Source: Janthinobacterium psychrotolerans
GTDB lineage: Bacteria; Pseudomonadota; Gammaproteobacteria; Burkholderiales; Burkholderiaceae_D
Reading direction: 5' to 3'
NCBI RefSeq assembly: GCF_001677885.1
Contig: NZ_LOCQ01000060.1
Location: 124,001 to 188,000, forward strand
Length of the DNA stretch: 64,000 bases
Within the stretch, counting starts at the first letter, position 1. Each line of letters opens with the position of its first letter. This document shows positions 56,169 to 64,000 of this stretch, in pieces. Under the pieces are notes generated by a model. The model made no database searches. It was not told where the DNA came from and was given only the letters and a program-made list of their open reading frames with translations. The translations under genes and the position numbers were made by a program.

Positions 56169-56577
56169 GGGCTGCGTGGCACGGTCGGTGAGACGCCCCC
56201 GGATGCTTGATCCTCAACTGCCGTGTGCCTGGCTGAGCGCCCGCTCGATCGGGCGCGGCTTGCCCCTGCCGGTGTTTGACCATGGTGGCTGGCGCGTGGA
56301 AACGGGTTTGCCCGATGAGCTGCGCCGCCATGTCTTTGCCGGCCCTGACCGGGCAATAACCAGTCGGCCAGCACCATCAGGCAGCCGTATATATTCATCA
56401 ATTCATCAAGATATGCGGCACGGCTGAACAATTTGGCTGGCTGACCTTTTGTCGGACGTACAATGAATTGCTGGCGTGGCCGGCCGCTTTCCGCCCACCC
56501 CGCACAAAAATCGACGGTCGCCGCACCGCTTTGACGTAAAATTCACCATTTCCCGACGTCACGGACCTGCTGCCCGC
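56169..56577. other. Intergenic region with a gene remnant
   Basis: About 400 bases between the RNB nuclease and the TonB-like gene. Apart from the acetyltransferase-like remnant at 56203-56358, I see no gene. The part 56400-56577 should hold the tonB promoter. Confidence 0.5.
56203..56358 (+). pseudogene. Remnant of a GNAT acetyltransferase-like gene
   Basis: About 50 codons read LDPQLPCAWLSARSIGRG, LPLPVFDHGGWRVETGLP and DELRRHVFAGP in one frame, resembling the start of a Burkholderiales GNAT family that opens with W-L-ARSI-RGLP-PV-DHGG. The frame then runs into unrelated sequence and stops, while the intact proteins would continue for about 180 more residues. No ribosome binding site is clear. 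Family assignment is from memory of the pattern. Confidence 0.4.
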
Positions 56578-57465
56578 GTGAAGCTACTTCAACAACATCG
56601 TTTCCTGGCCATCGCCATCGGCGCCTCGCTGCTGGTGCATGCCACCTTGCTGGCGGTGCGCTTTGTCGCGCCGGCGCCGCAGCGCGCCGTGGCCACCGAT
56701 CCTGGCCTGGAAGTGATCCTGGTCAACGCCAAGCATGCGGCCCAGCCGTTGAAGGCCGAGGCGCTGGCGCAAGCTAATCTCGACGGGGGCGGGCAGGCCG
56801 ACAAGGGGCGCGCCAAGTCGCCGCTGCCGGACATGCGCAAGGTGGAGGAGGGCGACAGCGCCAAGGCCAGCGCGCGCCGCATCGCCGAACTGGAACAGAA
56901 GCAGCAGGAACTGCTGACCCAGGCGCAGAAGGCCACGCCCTACAGCGCCGCGCCCGTCACGGAAAAAGACAAGCCCAAGCCGACGGCGACCGGTTCGGAT
57001 TTGCTGGAGAGCAGCAAGGCGATCGCGCGCATGGCGGCCGAGATCAGCCAGACCGTGGAAGACCAGAACAAGCGGCCGCGCAAGACCTTCATTACGCCCA
57101 GTACGCAGGAGGTCGGCTATGCCATGTATTACAAGACCTTGCAAAAGCGCATCGAGGATATCGGTACGCTGAATTTCCCGCAAAAAAATGGCCGCAAGAT
57201 GTATGGCGAACTGGTCGTGTATATCCCGATCTTCCAGGACGGTACGATTTACCAGAAGGAAGGCGGCATCCGCGTCGAGAAAAGCTCGGGCAATCCAGCG
57301 CTCGATGCGGCGGCGCTCGCCATCGTGCGCCGCGCGGCGCCGTTCGGGCGTTTTCCGCCGAACATGCTGTCGAGCGACAAGGACGACCTGTGGGTCGTCA
57401 TTACCCGATTCAAATTTACCCGCGAAGAAAAAATGGAAGCTAACCTGACAGGCGGCGGCAATTGA
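56578..57465 (+). CDS. TonB-like energy transducer
   Basis: A 295-residue protein starting at GTG. It has one N-terminal membrane segment (about 9-28, RFLAIAIGASLLVHATLLAVRF), a charged linker with coiled coil (ARRIAELEQKQQELLTQAQKA, partly, about 100-120) and a C-terminal TonB domain (about 210-290, YGELVVYIPIFQDGTIYQKEGG). It transmits proton-motive force to outer-membrane receptors. No exbB/exbD lie beside it. It overlaps aroE by 4 bp. Confidence 0.88.
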   Translation: MKLLQQHRFLAIAIGASLLVHATLLAVRFVAPAPQRAVATDPGLEVILVNAKHAAQPLKAEALAQANLDGGGQADKGRAKSPLPDMRKVEEGDSAKASARRIAELEQKQQELLTQAQKATPYSAAPVTEKDKPKPTATGSDLLESSKAIARMAAEISQTVEDQNKRPRKTFITPSTQEVGYAMYYKTLQKRIEDIGTLNFPQKNGRKMYGELVVYIPIFQDGTIYQKEGGIRVEKSSGNPALDAAALAIVRRAAPFGRFPPNMLSSDKDDLWVVITRFKFTREEKMEANLTGGGN

Positions 57466-58304
57466 GCACTGCCACCATCCAGCCTGACGCCTATTGCGTG
57501 TTCGGCAATCCGATTGCGCATAGCAAATCCCCCGCCATCCACGCCGCCTTTGCCGGGCAGACGGGCGAGGCCATCGTCTATGAACGCCGGCTGGCGCCGC
57601 TCGACGGCTTTGCGCTGGCGGCGCGCGGCTTTGCGGCCGAAGGCGGCAAGGGGGCCAATGTGACGGTGCCGTTCAAGCTCGACGCCTGCGCGCTGGCGAC
57701 CGAACTGACGCCGCGCGCAAAAGCGGCCGGGGCGGTCAATACCCTGCGTTTCGATGGCGAGGAGATTCTTGGCGACAACACCGATGGCGCCGGCCTGGTG
57801 GCCGACATCCTGCGCAATGCCGGCGTCGCCATCCGGGGCAAGCGCGTGCTGCTGCTGGGCGCCGGCGGCGCCGCGCGCGGCGTGGTGCTGCCGCTGCTGC
57901 AGGAGCAGCCACAAGAACTGTTTGTTGCCAACCGCACTGTGGCCACGGCAGCCAAGCTGCTTGAACAATTCCAGCAGGCCGGCGCCGGCGATATCGCCTT
58001 GCGCGCGGGCGGCTTCGAGCAGCCCGAGGGCGTCTTCGATATCGTCATCAACGCCACCTCGGCCAGCCTGGCCGGCGACTTGCCGCCGGTGCCGGCCACC
58101 GTGTTTGGCAGCCACACGCTGGCGCTGGACATGATGTATGGCGCCGCGCCGACCGTGTTCATGGAGTTTGCCGCGCAGCAGGGCGCGCAGGTGCGCGATG
58201 GCCTGGGCATGCTGGTCGAACAGGCCGCTGAAGCCTTCTTTGTATGGCGTGGCGTGCGGCCCGCCACGCAGGACTTGCTGGCGCTGCTGCGCGGCGCCCT
58301 GTGA
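57462..58304 (+). CDS. aroE: Shikimate dehydrogenase
   Basis: A 280-residue NADP enzyme starting at TTG in the preceding stop. Shikimate-binding [14 protein letters not shown] (11-24), catalytic Lys in [22 protein letters not shown] and the NADP loop [12 protein letters not shown] are present. Confidence 0.95.
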   Translation: MSTATIQPDAYCVFGNPIAHSKSPAIHAAFAGQTGEAIVYERRLAPLDGFALAARGFAAEGGKGANVTVPFKLDACALATELTPRAKAAGAVNTLRFDGEEILGDNTDGAGLVADILRNAGVAIRGKRVLLLGAGGAARGVVLPLLQEQPQELFVANRTVATAAKLLEQFQQAGAGDIALRAGGFEQPEGVFDIVINATSASLAGDLPPVPATVFGSHTLALDMMYGAAPTVFMEFAAQQGAQVRDGLGMLVEQAAEAFFVWRGVRPATQDLLALLRGAL

Positions 58305-59035
58305 AGGCGGGCAAGAAGGGCGCGCGCAAGGGCGCGTCTGCCAGCCGCTATGGCTGGATCAAATGGCTGTTTATCGTGCCGGTGCTGGCTTTTATCGTGG
58401 TGCAGCTGTATTTCTTCTTGCAGATATGGTGGTGGGTCGACCATAACCCGAGCAGCACGGCCTTTATGCGCGAGCAATTGTCGAGCTTGCAGGAAAAAAA
58501 TCCGAACGCCGTCATCCAGCAGACCTGGGTGCCGTACGAGCGTATCTCGAACAACCTGAAACGCGCCATCATCGCTTCGGAAGACGCGAACTTTTCCGAG
58601 CACGAAGGCATCGACTGGGATGCCCTGCAAAAGGCGTACGAGAAAAACAGCAAGAAGCAGAAGGTGGTGGCCGGCGGTTCGACCATTACCCAGCAGCTGG
58701 CGAAGAATCTGTTCCTGTCCGGCTCGCGCAGCTATGTGCGCAAGGGCCAGGAACTGATCATCACTTATATGCTGGAAAGCCTGATGGACAAGCAGCGCAT
58801 CTTTGAAATCTACCTCAATGTGGTGGAGTTCGGCCGCGGCACCTTTGGCGCCGAGGCGGCGGCGCGCCATTACTACCGCACCAGCGCGGCCAGGCTGAGC
58901 GCGGGCCAGGCGGCCAGGCTGGCCGTGATGCTGCCCAATCCGCGCTATTACGACAGCCACCGCGATACCGGCTACCTGAACCGGCGCACCGGCGTGATCT
59001 TGCGGCGCATGGGGGCGGCCGAGTTGCCACAGTGA
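58301..59035 (+). CDS. mtgA: Monofunctional peptidoglycan glycosyltransferase
   Basis: A 244-residue GT51 enzyme starting at GTG overlapping aroE. One N-terminal membrane helix (about 19-40), catalytic Glu in [30 protein letters not shown] and [23 protein letters not shown]. It polymerises lipid II in the periplasm. Confidence 0.95.
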   Translation: MKAGKKGARKGASASRYGWIKWLFIVPVLAFIVVQLYFFLQIWWWVDHNPSSTAFMREQLSSLQEKNPNAVIQQTWVPYERISNNLKRAIIASEDANFSEHEGIDWDALQKAYEKNSKKQKVVAGGSTITQQLAKNLFLSGSRSYVRKGQELIITYMLESLMDKQRIFEIYLNVVEFGRGTFGAEAAARHYYRTSAARLSAGQAARLAVMLPNPRYYDSHRDTGYLNRRTGVILRRMGAAELPQ

Positions 59036-59227
59036 TGCAGTGTGTTCAAATGCATAAACATGTCAGGAAGACAGCGTGGTATGGATGCTGCGCCGCACTA
59101 TTTCGGTGAAAAAGGCAGGCGCGGGGGTGGTCGTGAAAAGGGCTTTGCGAGTACACTTGCGCTGTTTTGATTTCTGGCGCCAGCGCCACACCTGACACGA
59201 TAACCCCACATCCGGCTGAGAGCGCGC

Positions 59228-60193
59228 ATGATCAATGTCTTTGTATTACAGAATGGCCGGCTCAACCAGGTGCCGATCGACAGCCGCGCAGACCTCGAAA
59301 ATGCCGAACCGGTGTGGGTCGACCTGACCGACCCGACCGACGATGAACGGGCCTGGGTCAAGGCCACCTACAACGTCACCCTGCCGGGTGAAGACGAAGT
59401 CAAGGATATCGAGGCGTCGGCCCGCTACTACGAAGCGGAAAACGGCGACTTGCACCTGCGCACCGATTTTCTGCTGGAAGAGGACGACGGCCCGTCGCGC
59501 GTGATCACGGTCGCCTTCATTCTGGCCCGCAAGATCCTGTTTTCGATGCATACGGACGACCTGCCCGTGTTCCGCCTGGTGCGCATGCGCGCCCGTTCGC
59601 GGCCAGGCTCGATCGCCGACTACATGGACGTGCTGCTGGACCTGTACGCCACCGACGCCGAATATTCGGCCGATGTGCTCGAAGGCATCTACCAGAACCT
59701 GGAAGAAGTCAGCACGCGCGTGCTGCAAAAGGAATTTACCGACGCCCACGCGGCCGAAGCGCTGAACGCGATTGCCCACGAGGAAGACTTGAATGGCCGC
59801 ATACGCCGCAACATGATGGATACGCGCCGCGCCGTCAGCTTTCTGATGCGCGGCCGCTTGCTCAATTCCGAGCAGTTCGAGGAGGCGCGGCAGATCTTGC
59901 GCGATATCGAATCGCTCGATGGCCACACTTCCTTCCTGTTCGACAAGATCAACTTCCTGATGGACGCCACCGTCGGTTTCATCAACATCAACCAGAACAA
60001 GATCATCAAGATCTTCTCGGTGGCCAGCGTGGCCTTCCTGCCACCGACCCTGATCGCCAGCGTGTACGGCATGAACTTCAAGTTCTTGCCGGAACTGGAA
60101 TGGACCTTTGGCTATCCGTGGGCCTGGGGCCTGATGATTACCAGCGCGATTGCGCCGTTCCTGTACTTCCGCCACCGGGGCTGGTTGAAATGA
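59228..60193 (+). CDS. corA: CorA-type magnesium transporter
   Basis: A 321-residue channel with a cytoplasmic domain and two C-terminal membrane helices. The signature GMN follows the first (VAFLPPTLIASVYGMNFKFLPEL). Length typical. The gap of 190 bases before it holds only promoter-like sequence. Confidence 0.95.
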   Translation: MINVFVLQNGRLNQVPIDSRADLENAEPVWVDLTDPTDDERAWVKATYNVTLPGEDEVKDIEASARYYEAENGDLHLRTDFLLEEDDGPSRVITVAFILARKILFSMHTDDLPVFRLVRMRARSRPGSIADYMDVLLDLYATDAEYSADVLEGIYQNLEEVSTRVLQKEFTDAHAAEALNAIAHEEDLNGRIRRNMMDTRRAVSFLMRGRLLNSEQFEEARQILRDIESLDGHTSFLFDKINFLMDATVGFININQNKIIKIFSVASVAFLPPTLIASVYGMNFKFLPELEWTFGYPWAWGLMITSAIAPFLYFRHRGWLK

Positions 60194-60195
60194 AC

Positions 60196-60216
60196 AAAGG
60201 GCCTTGCGGCCCTTTT
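60196..60216. terminator. Terminator between corA and the NTF2-like gene
   Basis: Stem AAAGGGCC/GGCCCTTT around TTGC with four T. The flanking A and T runs allow use from both sides. Confidence 0.85.
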
Positions 60217-60217
60217 C

Positions 60218-60703
60218 CTATTCTGGCTGGGCCGGGCGTTTCGGCGCTATCGCCGTATATTGCGCCGACATCAGTTTCCACACCGTTCCCTCCCTGACCG
60301 CCACATAGCTGGCGCGCATGGCCATCTGGCGCGATAGGCCGCCGGCGTTGACCGAGATCGCCAGCTTGCCGATCAGGACGGCCGTGCCGCCGCTTACGCG
60401 CACCAGCGGTTCCTCGACCGTGATCACCGGCGTGGCGGTCTTTTTTTCCGGCGCATAGAAGGCCAGCATCTTGTCGCGCGTATCGACTTCGCCCAGCGGC
60501 GACACTTCCACATAATTGTCGGCCGTCAGCGCCGCCAGCTTCGGCACGTCGAACCCGGTCTGCGCCGCCACATGCTGGCGCACCAGGTTCAGCACGTCGG
60601 CCGGGTCGTCGGCCAGGGCAGGCAGCGCAACGGTGGCACCGGCAAACGCGGCAACAAAGGAAATCAGGGATAATCGCGGGTTCTGCAAGCTGTTGTGTTT
60701 CAT
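60218..60703 (-). CDS. Exported NTF2/SnoaL-like protein
   Basis: A 161-residue protein with a signal peptide (cleavage after ALA near residue 31) and an NTF2-like cone fold (DVLNLVRQHVAAQTGFDVPKLAALTADNYVEVSP, REGTVWKLMSAQYTAI). The fold includes many unrelated activities, so no function can be given. Confidence 0.8.
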   Translation of the reverse strand: MKHNSLQNPRLSLISFVAAFAGATVALPALADDPADVLNLVRQHVAAQTGFDVPKLAALTADNYVEVSPLGEVDTRDKMLAFYAPEKKTATPVITVEEPLVRVSGGTAVLIGKLAISVNAGGLSRQMAMRASYVAVREGTVWKLMSAQYTAIAPKRPAQPE

Positions 60704-60838
60704 GGCATGGCTTCCGGTTGGGTCTGATGCAAACGATCAGGACAAGCTGGAGTATGCCTTCATTTGGATAAAAGCAACAGTTTGCTTGCCCACCCTTCCA
60801 CGCCCTTGCCAGCCGATGGCGCCCTCACTGGAGCACGC

Positions 60839-61543
60839 ATGCCGGACACCATTACCACCGAATCCCCGTACACCCATCTGATCAGCGACTGCGATGGCGT
60901 GCTGATCGACAGCGAAGCCGTGGCCCTGCAGGCGCTGCTCGACCTGCTGGCGCCGCGCCTGGCGGACTTGCCTGAAGGCGTGACCTTGCAAGGACTGATC
61001 GAACCGCGCCTGGGCCTGCGCCTGGTGCCGCTGATGCGCGATATCTACGCCGAACTGGGCTTGCCGCCGTTGCCGGAAGAAGAACTGCTGGCGATTGCCC
61101 ATGGCGTCAACCTGCGCTGCGATGAACAATTGAGCGCCGTGCCCGGTGTGGCCCAGGCGCTGGCCGCCATCGGCCTGCCGAAAGCCGTCGCCTCGAACAG
61201 CGTCAGCGCGCGCGTGCACGCCGCCTTGACCCGTACCGGCATGGTCGACCTGTTCGGCGGCCGCTACTTCACGCCCGACCTGGTCGGCCACGCCAAACCG
61301 CATCCGGGCCTGTACCTGGCGGCGGCTGCCGGCTTCGGCGTGCCGCCAGGCCAATGCCTGGTGCTGGAAGACAGCGTCACCGGCGTGACCGCCGCCGTGG
61401 CCGCCGGCATGACGGTACTGGGCTTTATCGGCGGCGGCCATATCGCCGAGGGGCAGGAAGCCCGCCTCAAGGCGGCTGGGGCTGCCCATGTGTTCAGCGA
61501 TATGAGCAAGCTGCCGGCGTTGGTAGCGCAGATCCGGGGTTGA
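60839..61543 (+). CDS. HAD family phosphatase (beta-phosphoglucomutase/Gph-like)
   Basis: A 234-residue HAD hydrolase. Motif I SDCDGVLIDSE with Asp17/Asp19, motif II in KAVASNSVSARV, motif III Lys in GHAKPHPGLYL and motif IV LVLEDSVTGV are complete. Alpha-helical cap type 1. Substrate is likely a small phosphorylated metabolite. TGGAGCACGC precedes the chosen ATG, and the upstream in-frame start is less likely. Confidence 0.88.
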   Translation: MPDTITTESPYTHLISDCDGVLIDSEAVALQALLDLLAPRLADLPEGVTLQGLIEPRLGLRLVPLMRDIYAELGLPPLPEEELLAIAHGVNLRCDEQLSAVPGVAQALAAIGLPKAVASNSVSARVHAALTRTGMVDLFGGRYFTPDLVGHAKPHPGLYLAAAAGFGVPPGQCLVLEDSVTGVTAAVAAGMTVLGFIGGGHIAEGQEARLKAAGAAHVFSDMSKLPALVAQIRG

Positions 61544-61909
61544 CCCCGGCTTTGCGCCGGTAGCCCAAAAAGTCTCCCTGGCCTGCATGGGTTGCGCTGT
61601 TGAAAACAGGCGCACTGATTGTTCCATATAGCAAGATCTCCGCCTTTCCATCCCACAAATGGGTGATGTGCCAAGCAGCTGGTTTGAGTTGTAATGATGG
61701 TAACTGTTCAGCCCCATGAACAGGCGCTGTCGATAGCGAAATTCCGCTTGGAAAAAGAGCTGATCCGACGAGATTGAGCTCAATTTTCAAGCAGGAATCC
61801 ATGCTTTTTGTGTCGCTCTCATGGGGACTGAACCGTCACGATATTTTGATACGACAATTTCGTTGTCATCCGACTAAAAAATTGTCAGGTTCATATTAGG
61901 AGTTATGCC
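61544..61909. other. AT-richer intergenic region
   Basis: About 365 bases whose base composition is visibly less GC-rich than the neighbours. No gene is recognised on either strand. A small hairpin GACAA/TTGTC (about 61853-61867) and AT-rich promoter-like sequence precede the next gene. Confidence 0.5.
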
Positions 61910-62242
61910 ATGAAAAGAGCTTTATTACTGACTGCGTTGCTGGCCACGATGCCATTGCATGCGATGGCGCAGACGTCGCCGCCCGCATCCGTGCCTGCGG
62001 TGGCACCTGCGCCGGCGCCCGACAAGAGCGCCGACGAAGAGGAAAAGGATGATGACCAGACTGTGGTCGGCATGCGAGATTCGGCCAGCAAGGCGCCGGT
62101 GACGACGGCTGGCGCTGTCGCCACGACGGGGATCAGTACGACGATGATGGTGGGCATCGGCACCGCCATCGCCATCGCCATTGGCGTGGCCAGTTCGGGG
62201 GGGGCTGGCTCCTCGACCAGCCATTCGGCTGTTCATCACTAG
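61910..62242 (+). CDS. Small exported protein of unknown function
   Basis: A 110-residue protein with a signal peptide (MKRALLLTALLATMPLHAMAQ), a proline/alanine stretch, a short acidic patch (DEEEKDDD, about 43-50) and a C-terminal hydrophobic glycine/alanine segment (about 77-95) followed by GGAGSSTSH. The layout recalls the small GfcA/YjbE-type proteins of surface polysaccharide loci, but no such genes are here. TTAGGAG precedes the ATG. Confidence 0.7.
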   Translation: MKRALLLTALLATMPLHAMAQTSPPASVPAVAPAPAPDKSADEEEKDDDQTVVGMRDSASKAPVTTAGAVATTGISTTMMVGIGTAIAIAIGVASSGGAGSSTSHSAVHH

Positions 62243-62255
62243 GCGCGGGCCAGCC

Positions 62256-62945
62256 ATGGTAGCGCGCGCCACACTGGTGGTCTTGTGCTGTGCCGCGCTG
62301 CTTGGCGCCTGCGCGGCGCCAAAACAGGCGGCCGTGCCGCTGTCGGCCAGCACCTTGTCGTCCCGGCCGGTGCGCATCGGCGTGGCCATGAGCACCGTGC
62401 CGACAGCGGACACGCATTTTCCTGGCGCCGGCTGTTTGCTGTGCATCGCCGCCGTGACCGTCTCCAATACCGCGCTGACGGCGCATGTGCGCACCTTGCC
62501 GACCGAGGACCTGCTGAGCATCAAGGAGGACCTCGCGGTATTGCTGCGCAAAAAAGGGCACCAGGTGATCGTCATCGCCGAAGCACTTGATATCGATGCC
62601 TTGCCCGAACGCCAGGGCAGCCAGCCGGGCGGCGCCAGAAAGGATTTTTCGGCGCTGGGCCGGCAATACCGGCTCGACAAGCTGCTGGTGATTCATCTGA
62701 CCAAGATCGGCGTCAACCGTAACTACAACAGCTATATTCCGGCTGGCGACCCGCAGGGCCTGGTGGCCGGCGCCGGCTATATCGTCAACCTGGAAGATCA
62801 CGCGTATGACTGGTACCGGGCGCTGCGCCAGCTCAGGAGCGCTACCGGCAATTGGGACGAAGCGCCCGCTTATCCCGGTTTGAGCAATGCCTATTTCCAG
62901 GCCATTGAAGGTGCGCGCGATGTCTTGCGCAAACCCTTGTATTGA
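62256..62945 (+). CDS. Lipoprotein of unknown function
   Basis: A 229-residue protein with lipobox LGAC at Cys19 followed by Ala, predicting the outer membrane. The mature part shows a mixed alpha/beta pattern (EDLLSIKEDLAVLLRKKGHQVIVIAEAL, LGRQYRLDKLLVIHLTKIGVNRNYNSYIP) ending in LSNAYFQAIEGARDVLRKPLY. I cannot name the family. The pattern of computing a value per string-like name suggests a CsgG-like or assembly-type fold only loosely. It lies 13 bases after the preceding small gene. Confidence 0.72.
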   Translation: MVARATLVVLCCAALLGACAAPKQAAVPLSASTLSSRPVRIGVAMSTVPTADTHFPGAGCLLCIAAVTVSNTALTAHVRTLPTEDLLSIKEDLAVLLRKKGHQVIVIAEALDIDALPERQGSQPGGARKDFSALGRQYRLDKLLVIHLTKIGVNRNYNSYIPAGDPQGLVAGAGYIVNLEDHAYDWYRALRQLRSATGNWDEAPAYPGLSNAYFQAIEGARDVLRKPLY

Positions 62946-62946
62946 G

Positions 62947-63819
62947 ATGGCGATGCTGAAAACAGTCGTATTTGCCGTGCTCGCCTGCTCGCTGTGCGGC
63001 GGCGCGCTGGCGCAGCGGCAGGCGCTGCCAGCGGCCTGGTCCTTGCGCCTGCCGCAGCAGCAGGCGGTGGCCTTTCGCGGCCTGGCCAATTTCGACAAGG
63101 CCGGCAAGGGCGCATCGGGTACCACCTACATGATGCCCGGCATCGCCGGGTTCGCGGCGGCGCTGGCGGCCCACAGCCTGGTGATCAACAGCGGCCTGGA
63201 AAAGCAGAAAAGCGAGATCGAACTGGCGGCCGACAAGGTGCTGCTGCCTTATCTGCCCGTGCTGGGCGCCATGCGCCACGACACCTTGATGGCGCAGGCG
63301 CTGGCGCGCCTGGCGCCTGGCAGCACGCCGCGCCTGATCGCCTTTCCTGACCAGGACGAGTCGGGCTGGATCGTCGAAAGCACGCCGCTGTTCGCCATGA
63401 CGCAGGACCAGAGCGCGCTGGTGCTCGATAACGCCATTGCCGTGCATGCGCCGGGCGCACCGAAGCAGGCGGCCTACCGCAACACCGTGCGCGTGGTGTC
63501 GCGCGCCAGCACGCATGCCGACCTGGAAAGCAACTGGAATGCGCAGCAGGGCCGCCAGTTGCAGGAACAGAGCGCCGCCTTGCTGGCGCTGTCGCTCGAG
63601 ATCGCATTGCAGCAGGCCTACAGCGGCGGCGATGCGCCCGCCGACCTGGGCGCTTTCAGGACGGTGCGCTATCACGAAGGCCGCAAGGAAGCCGCCGAGC
63701 GTGCCCAGGTGCTGTCCGAACAGTGCGGACGGGCGCTGATCAGCAATTTGCGCGGCTCGCTGATGTCGGTTCCCGTCTCCGCGCCGGGCGCGGACCCGGC
63801 CTGTACCGGCGCGCCATGA
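62947..63819 (+). CDS. Exported protein of unknown function
   Basis: A 290-residue protein with a signal peptide (AMLKTVVFAVLACSLCGGALAQ) and one further hydrophobic segment (about 60-80, MMPGIAGFAAALAAHSLVI). The rest is helical with a late EQSAALLALSLEIALQQAYSGG helix. Family unknown. It starts one base after the lipoprotein stop, so the three genes from 61910 form one exported-protein operon. Confidence 0.72.
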   Translation: MAMLKTVVFAVLACSLCGGALAQRQALPAAWSLRLPQQQAVAFRGLANFDKAGKGASGTTYMMPGIAGFAAALAAHSLVINSGLEKQKSEIELAADKVLLPYLPVLGAMRHDTLMAQALARLAPGSTPRLIAFPDQDESGWIVESTPLFAMTQDQSALVLDNAIAVHAPGAPKQAAYRNTVRVVSRASTHADLESNWNAQQGRQLQEQSAALLALSLEIALQQAYSGGDAPADLGAFRTVRYHEGRKEAAERAQVLSEQCGRALISNLRGSLMSVPVSAPGADPACTGAP

Positions 63820-63820
63820 G

Positions 63821-64000
63821 CTACTGTTGCCGGTCCGGCCGCAAACGGTGCATCAGCGATTGCAAGGCCGGATAGGCATCGCGATACACGCCGAACACGC
63901 GCCGGTAGGTGGCGCTGGCGTCCGGCTGCGGCCTGCTGCGCGGCACCAGCGTGACCCAGCCCTGCTGCGCCGTCTCGCGCGAGATCAATCCCGTGCCCAG
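63821..64000 (-). CDS. C-terminal end of a probable FGGY-type carbohydrate kinase
   Basis: Only the last 59 codons are present, and the gene continues beyond the right edge. The ending (SATYRRVFGVYRDAYPALQ and then a short basic tail) resembles the C-terminus of xylulokinase-like FGGY kinases, where an R-Y-LYP-L pattern closes the protein. The assignment needs the rest of the gene. Confidence 0.5.
   Translation of the reverse strand: MGTGLISRETAQQGWVTLVPRSRPQPDASATYRRVFGVYRDAYPALQSLMHRLRPDRQQ

Noticed and set aside
61494-61802. Minus-strand frame of about 100 codons after the HAD gene
   Set aside because: It overlaps the end of the HAD gene, lacks a clear start signal and shows no domain.
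1-64000. tRNA, rRNA, phage or insertion sequence
   Set aside because: No cloverleaf-like sequence, rRNA segment, integrase or transposase reading frame was recognised by eye. A dedicated scan could still find a short RNA.

Overview
The window looks like a GC-rich betaproteobacterial chromosome of the order Burkholderiales, most likely Oxalobacteraceae (Janthinobacterium/Massilia/Duganella type). The basis is gene order and protein style: mpl-yqiA-ubiC-RNB nuclease-tonB-aroE-mtgA-corA, tlpA-aroQ-accB-accC-prmA-DUF3426-pfkB, rppH facing proS, a very long Ala/Lys/Pro histone-like protein ending in a WPFPT-type tail, and a SWIB protein with a similar tail. I see no tRNA, rRNA, CRISPR array, phage or complete insertion sequence.

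Layout. 1-0.5 kb: truncated DapA-family aldolase and a small upstream partner. 0.8-2.8 kb: a C26 amidotransferase overlapping an alginate-lyase-like protein. 3-8.3 kb (minus strand): a GCS2-type ligase and a cation/proton antiporter, then a MoxR ATPase, acetyltransferase and VWA protein cluster. 8.5-15.4 kb: a nitric-oxide/nitrite module made of two small cytochromes c, NorR, a three-domain copper nitrite reductase, a di-iron Fe-S repair protein and a quinol NO reductase. Three NorR-type boxes and a sigma-54 promoter precede nirK. 16.3-23.7 kb: mqo (with a lipoprotein signal), rppH, proS, a lytic transglycosylase, a SWIB protein and ffh. 23.9-33.6 kb: an accessory block between ffh and the ccsA-like gene, with a Fur-box-preceded FecI/FecR pair lacking a receptor gene, PepSY-type membrane genes, MacAB-type efflux, an orphan substrate-binding protein and an OhrR-type regulator beside a secreted hydrolase. 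33.8-36.1 kb: ccsA-like gene, PP0621-like gene and a PilR-like sigma-54 activator without a receiver domain. 36.7-40.9 kb: nrdA-nrdB with a pair of NrdR-type boxes. 41-44.4 kb: an EamA exporter, the histone-like repeat protein and YggT. 44.5-60.2 kb: housekeeping clusters for fatty acid, aromatic amino acid, envelope and ubiquinone metabolism. 60.2-64 kb: an NTF2-like protein, a HAD phosphatase, three exported proteins of unknown function and the edge of a probable FGGY kinase.

The clearest regulatory reading is the NO module. NO-activated NorR would drive nirK (which makes NO) together with norA and norB (which repair damage and remove NO), so a NO source and a NO sink appear to share one NO-responsive promoter. 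The most novel non-coding signal is a small family of intergenic inverted-repeat elements. Two copies share a 52-base core whose hairpin shows a compensatory base-pair change, and both sit exactly against the stop codon of a gene.
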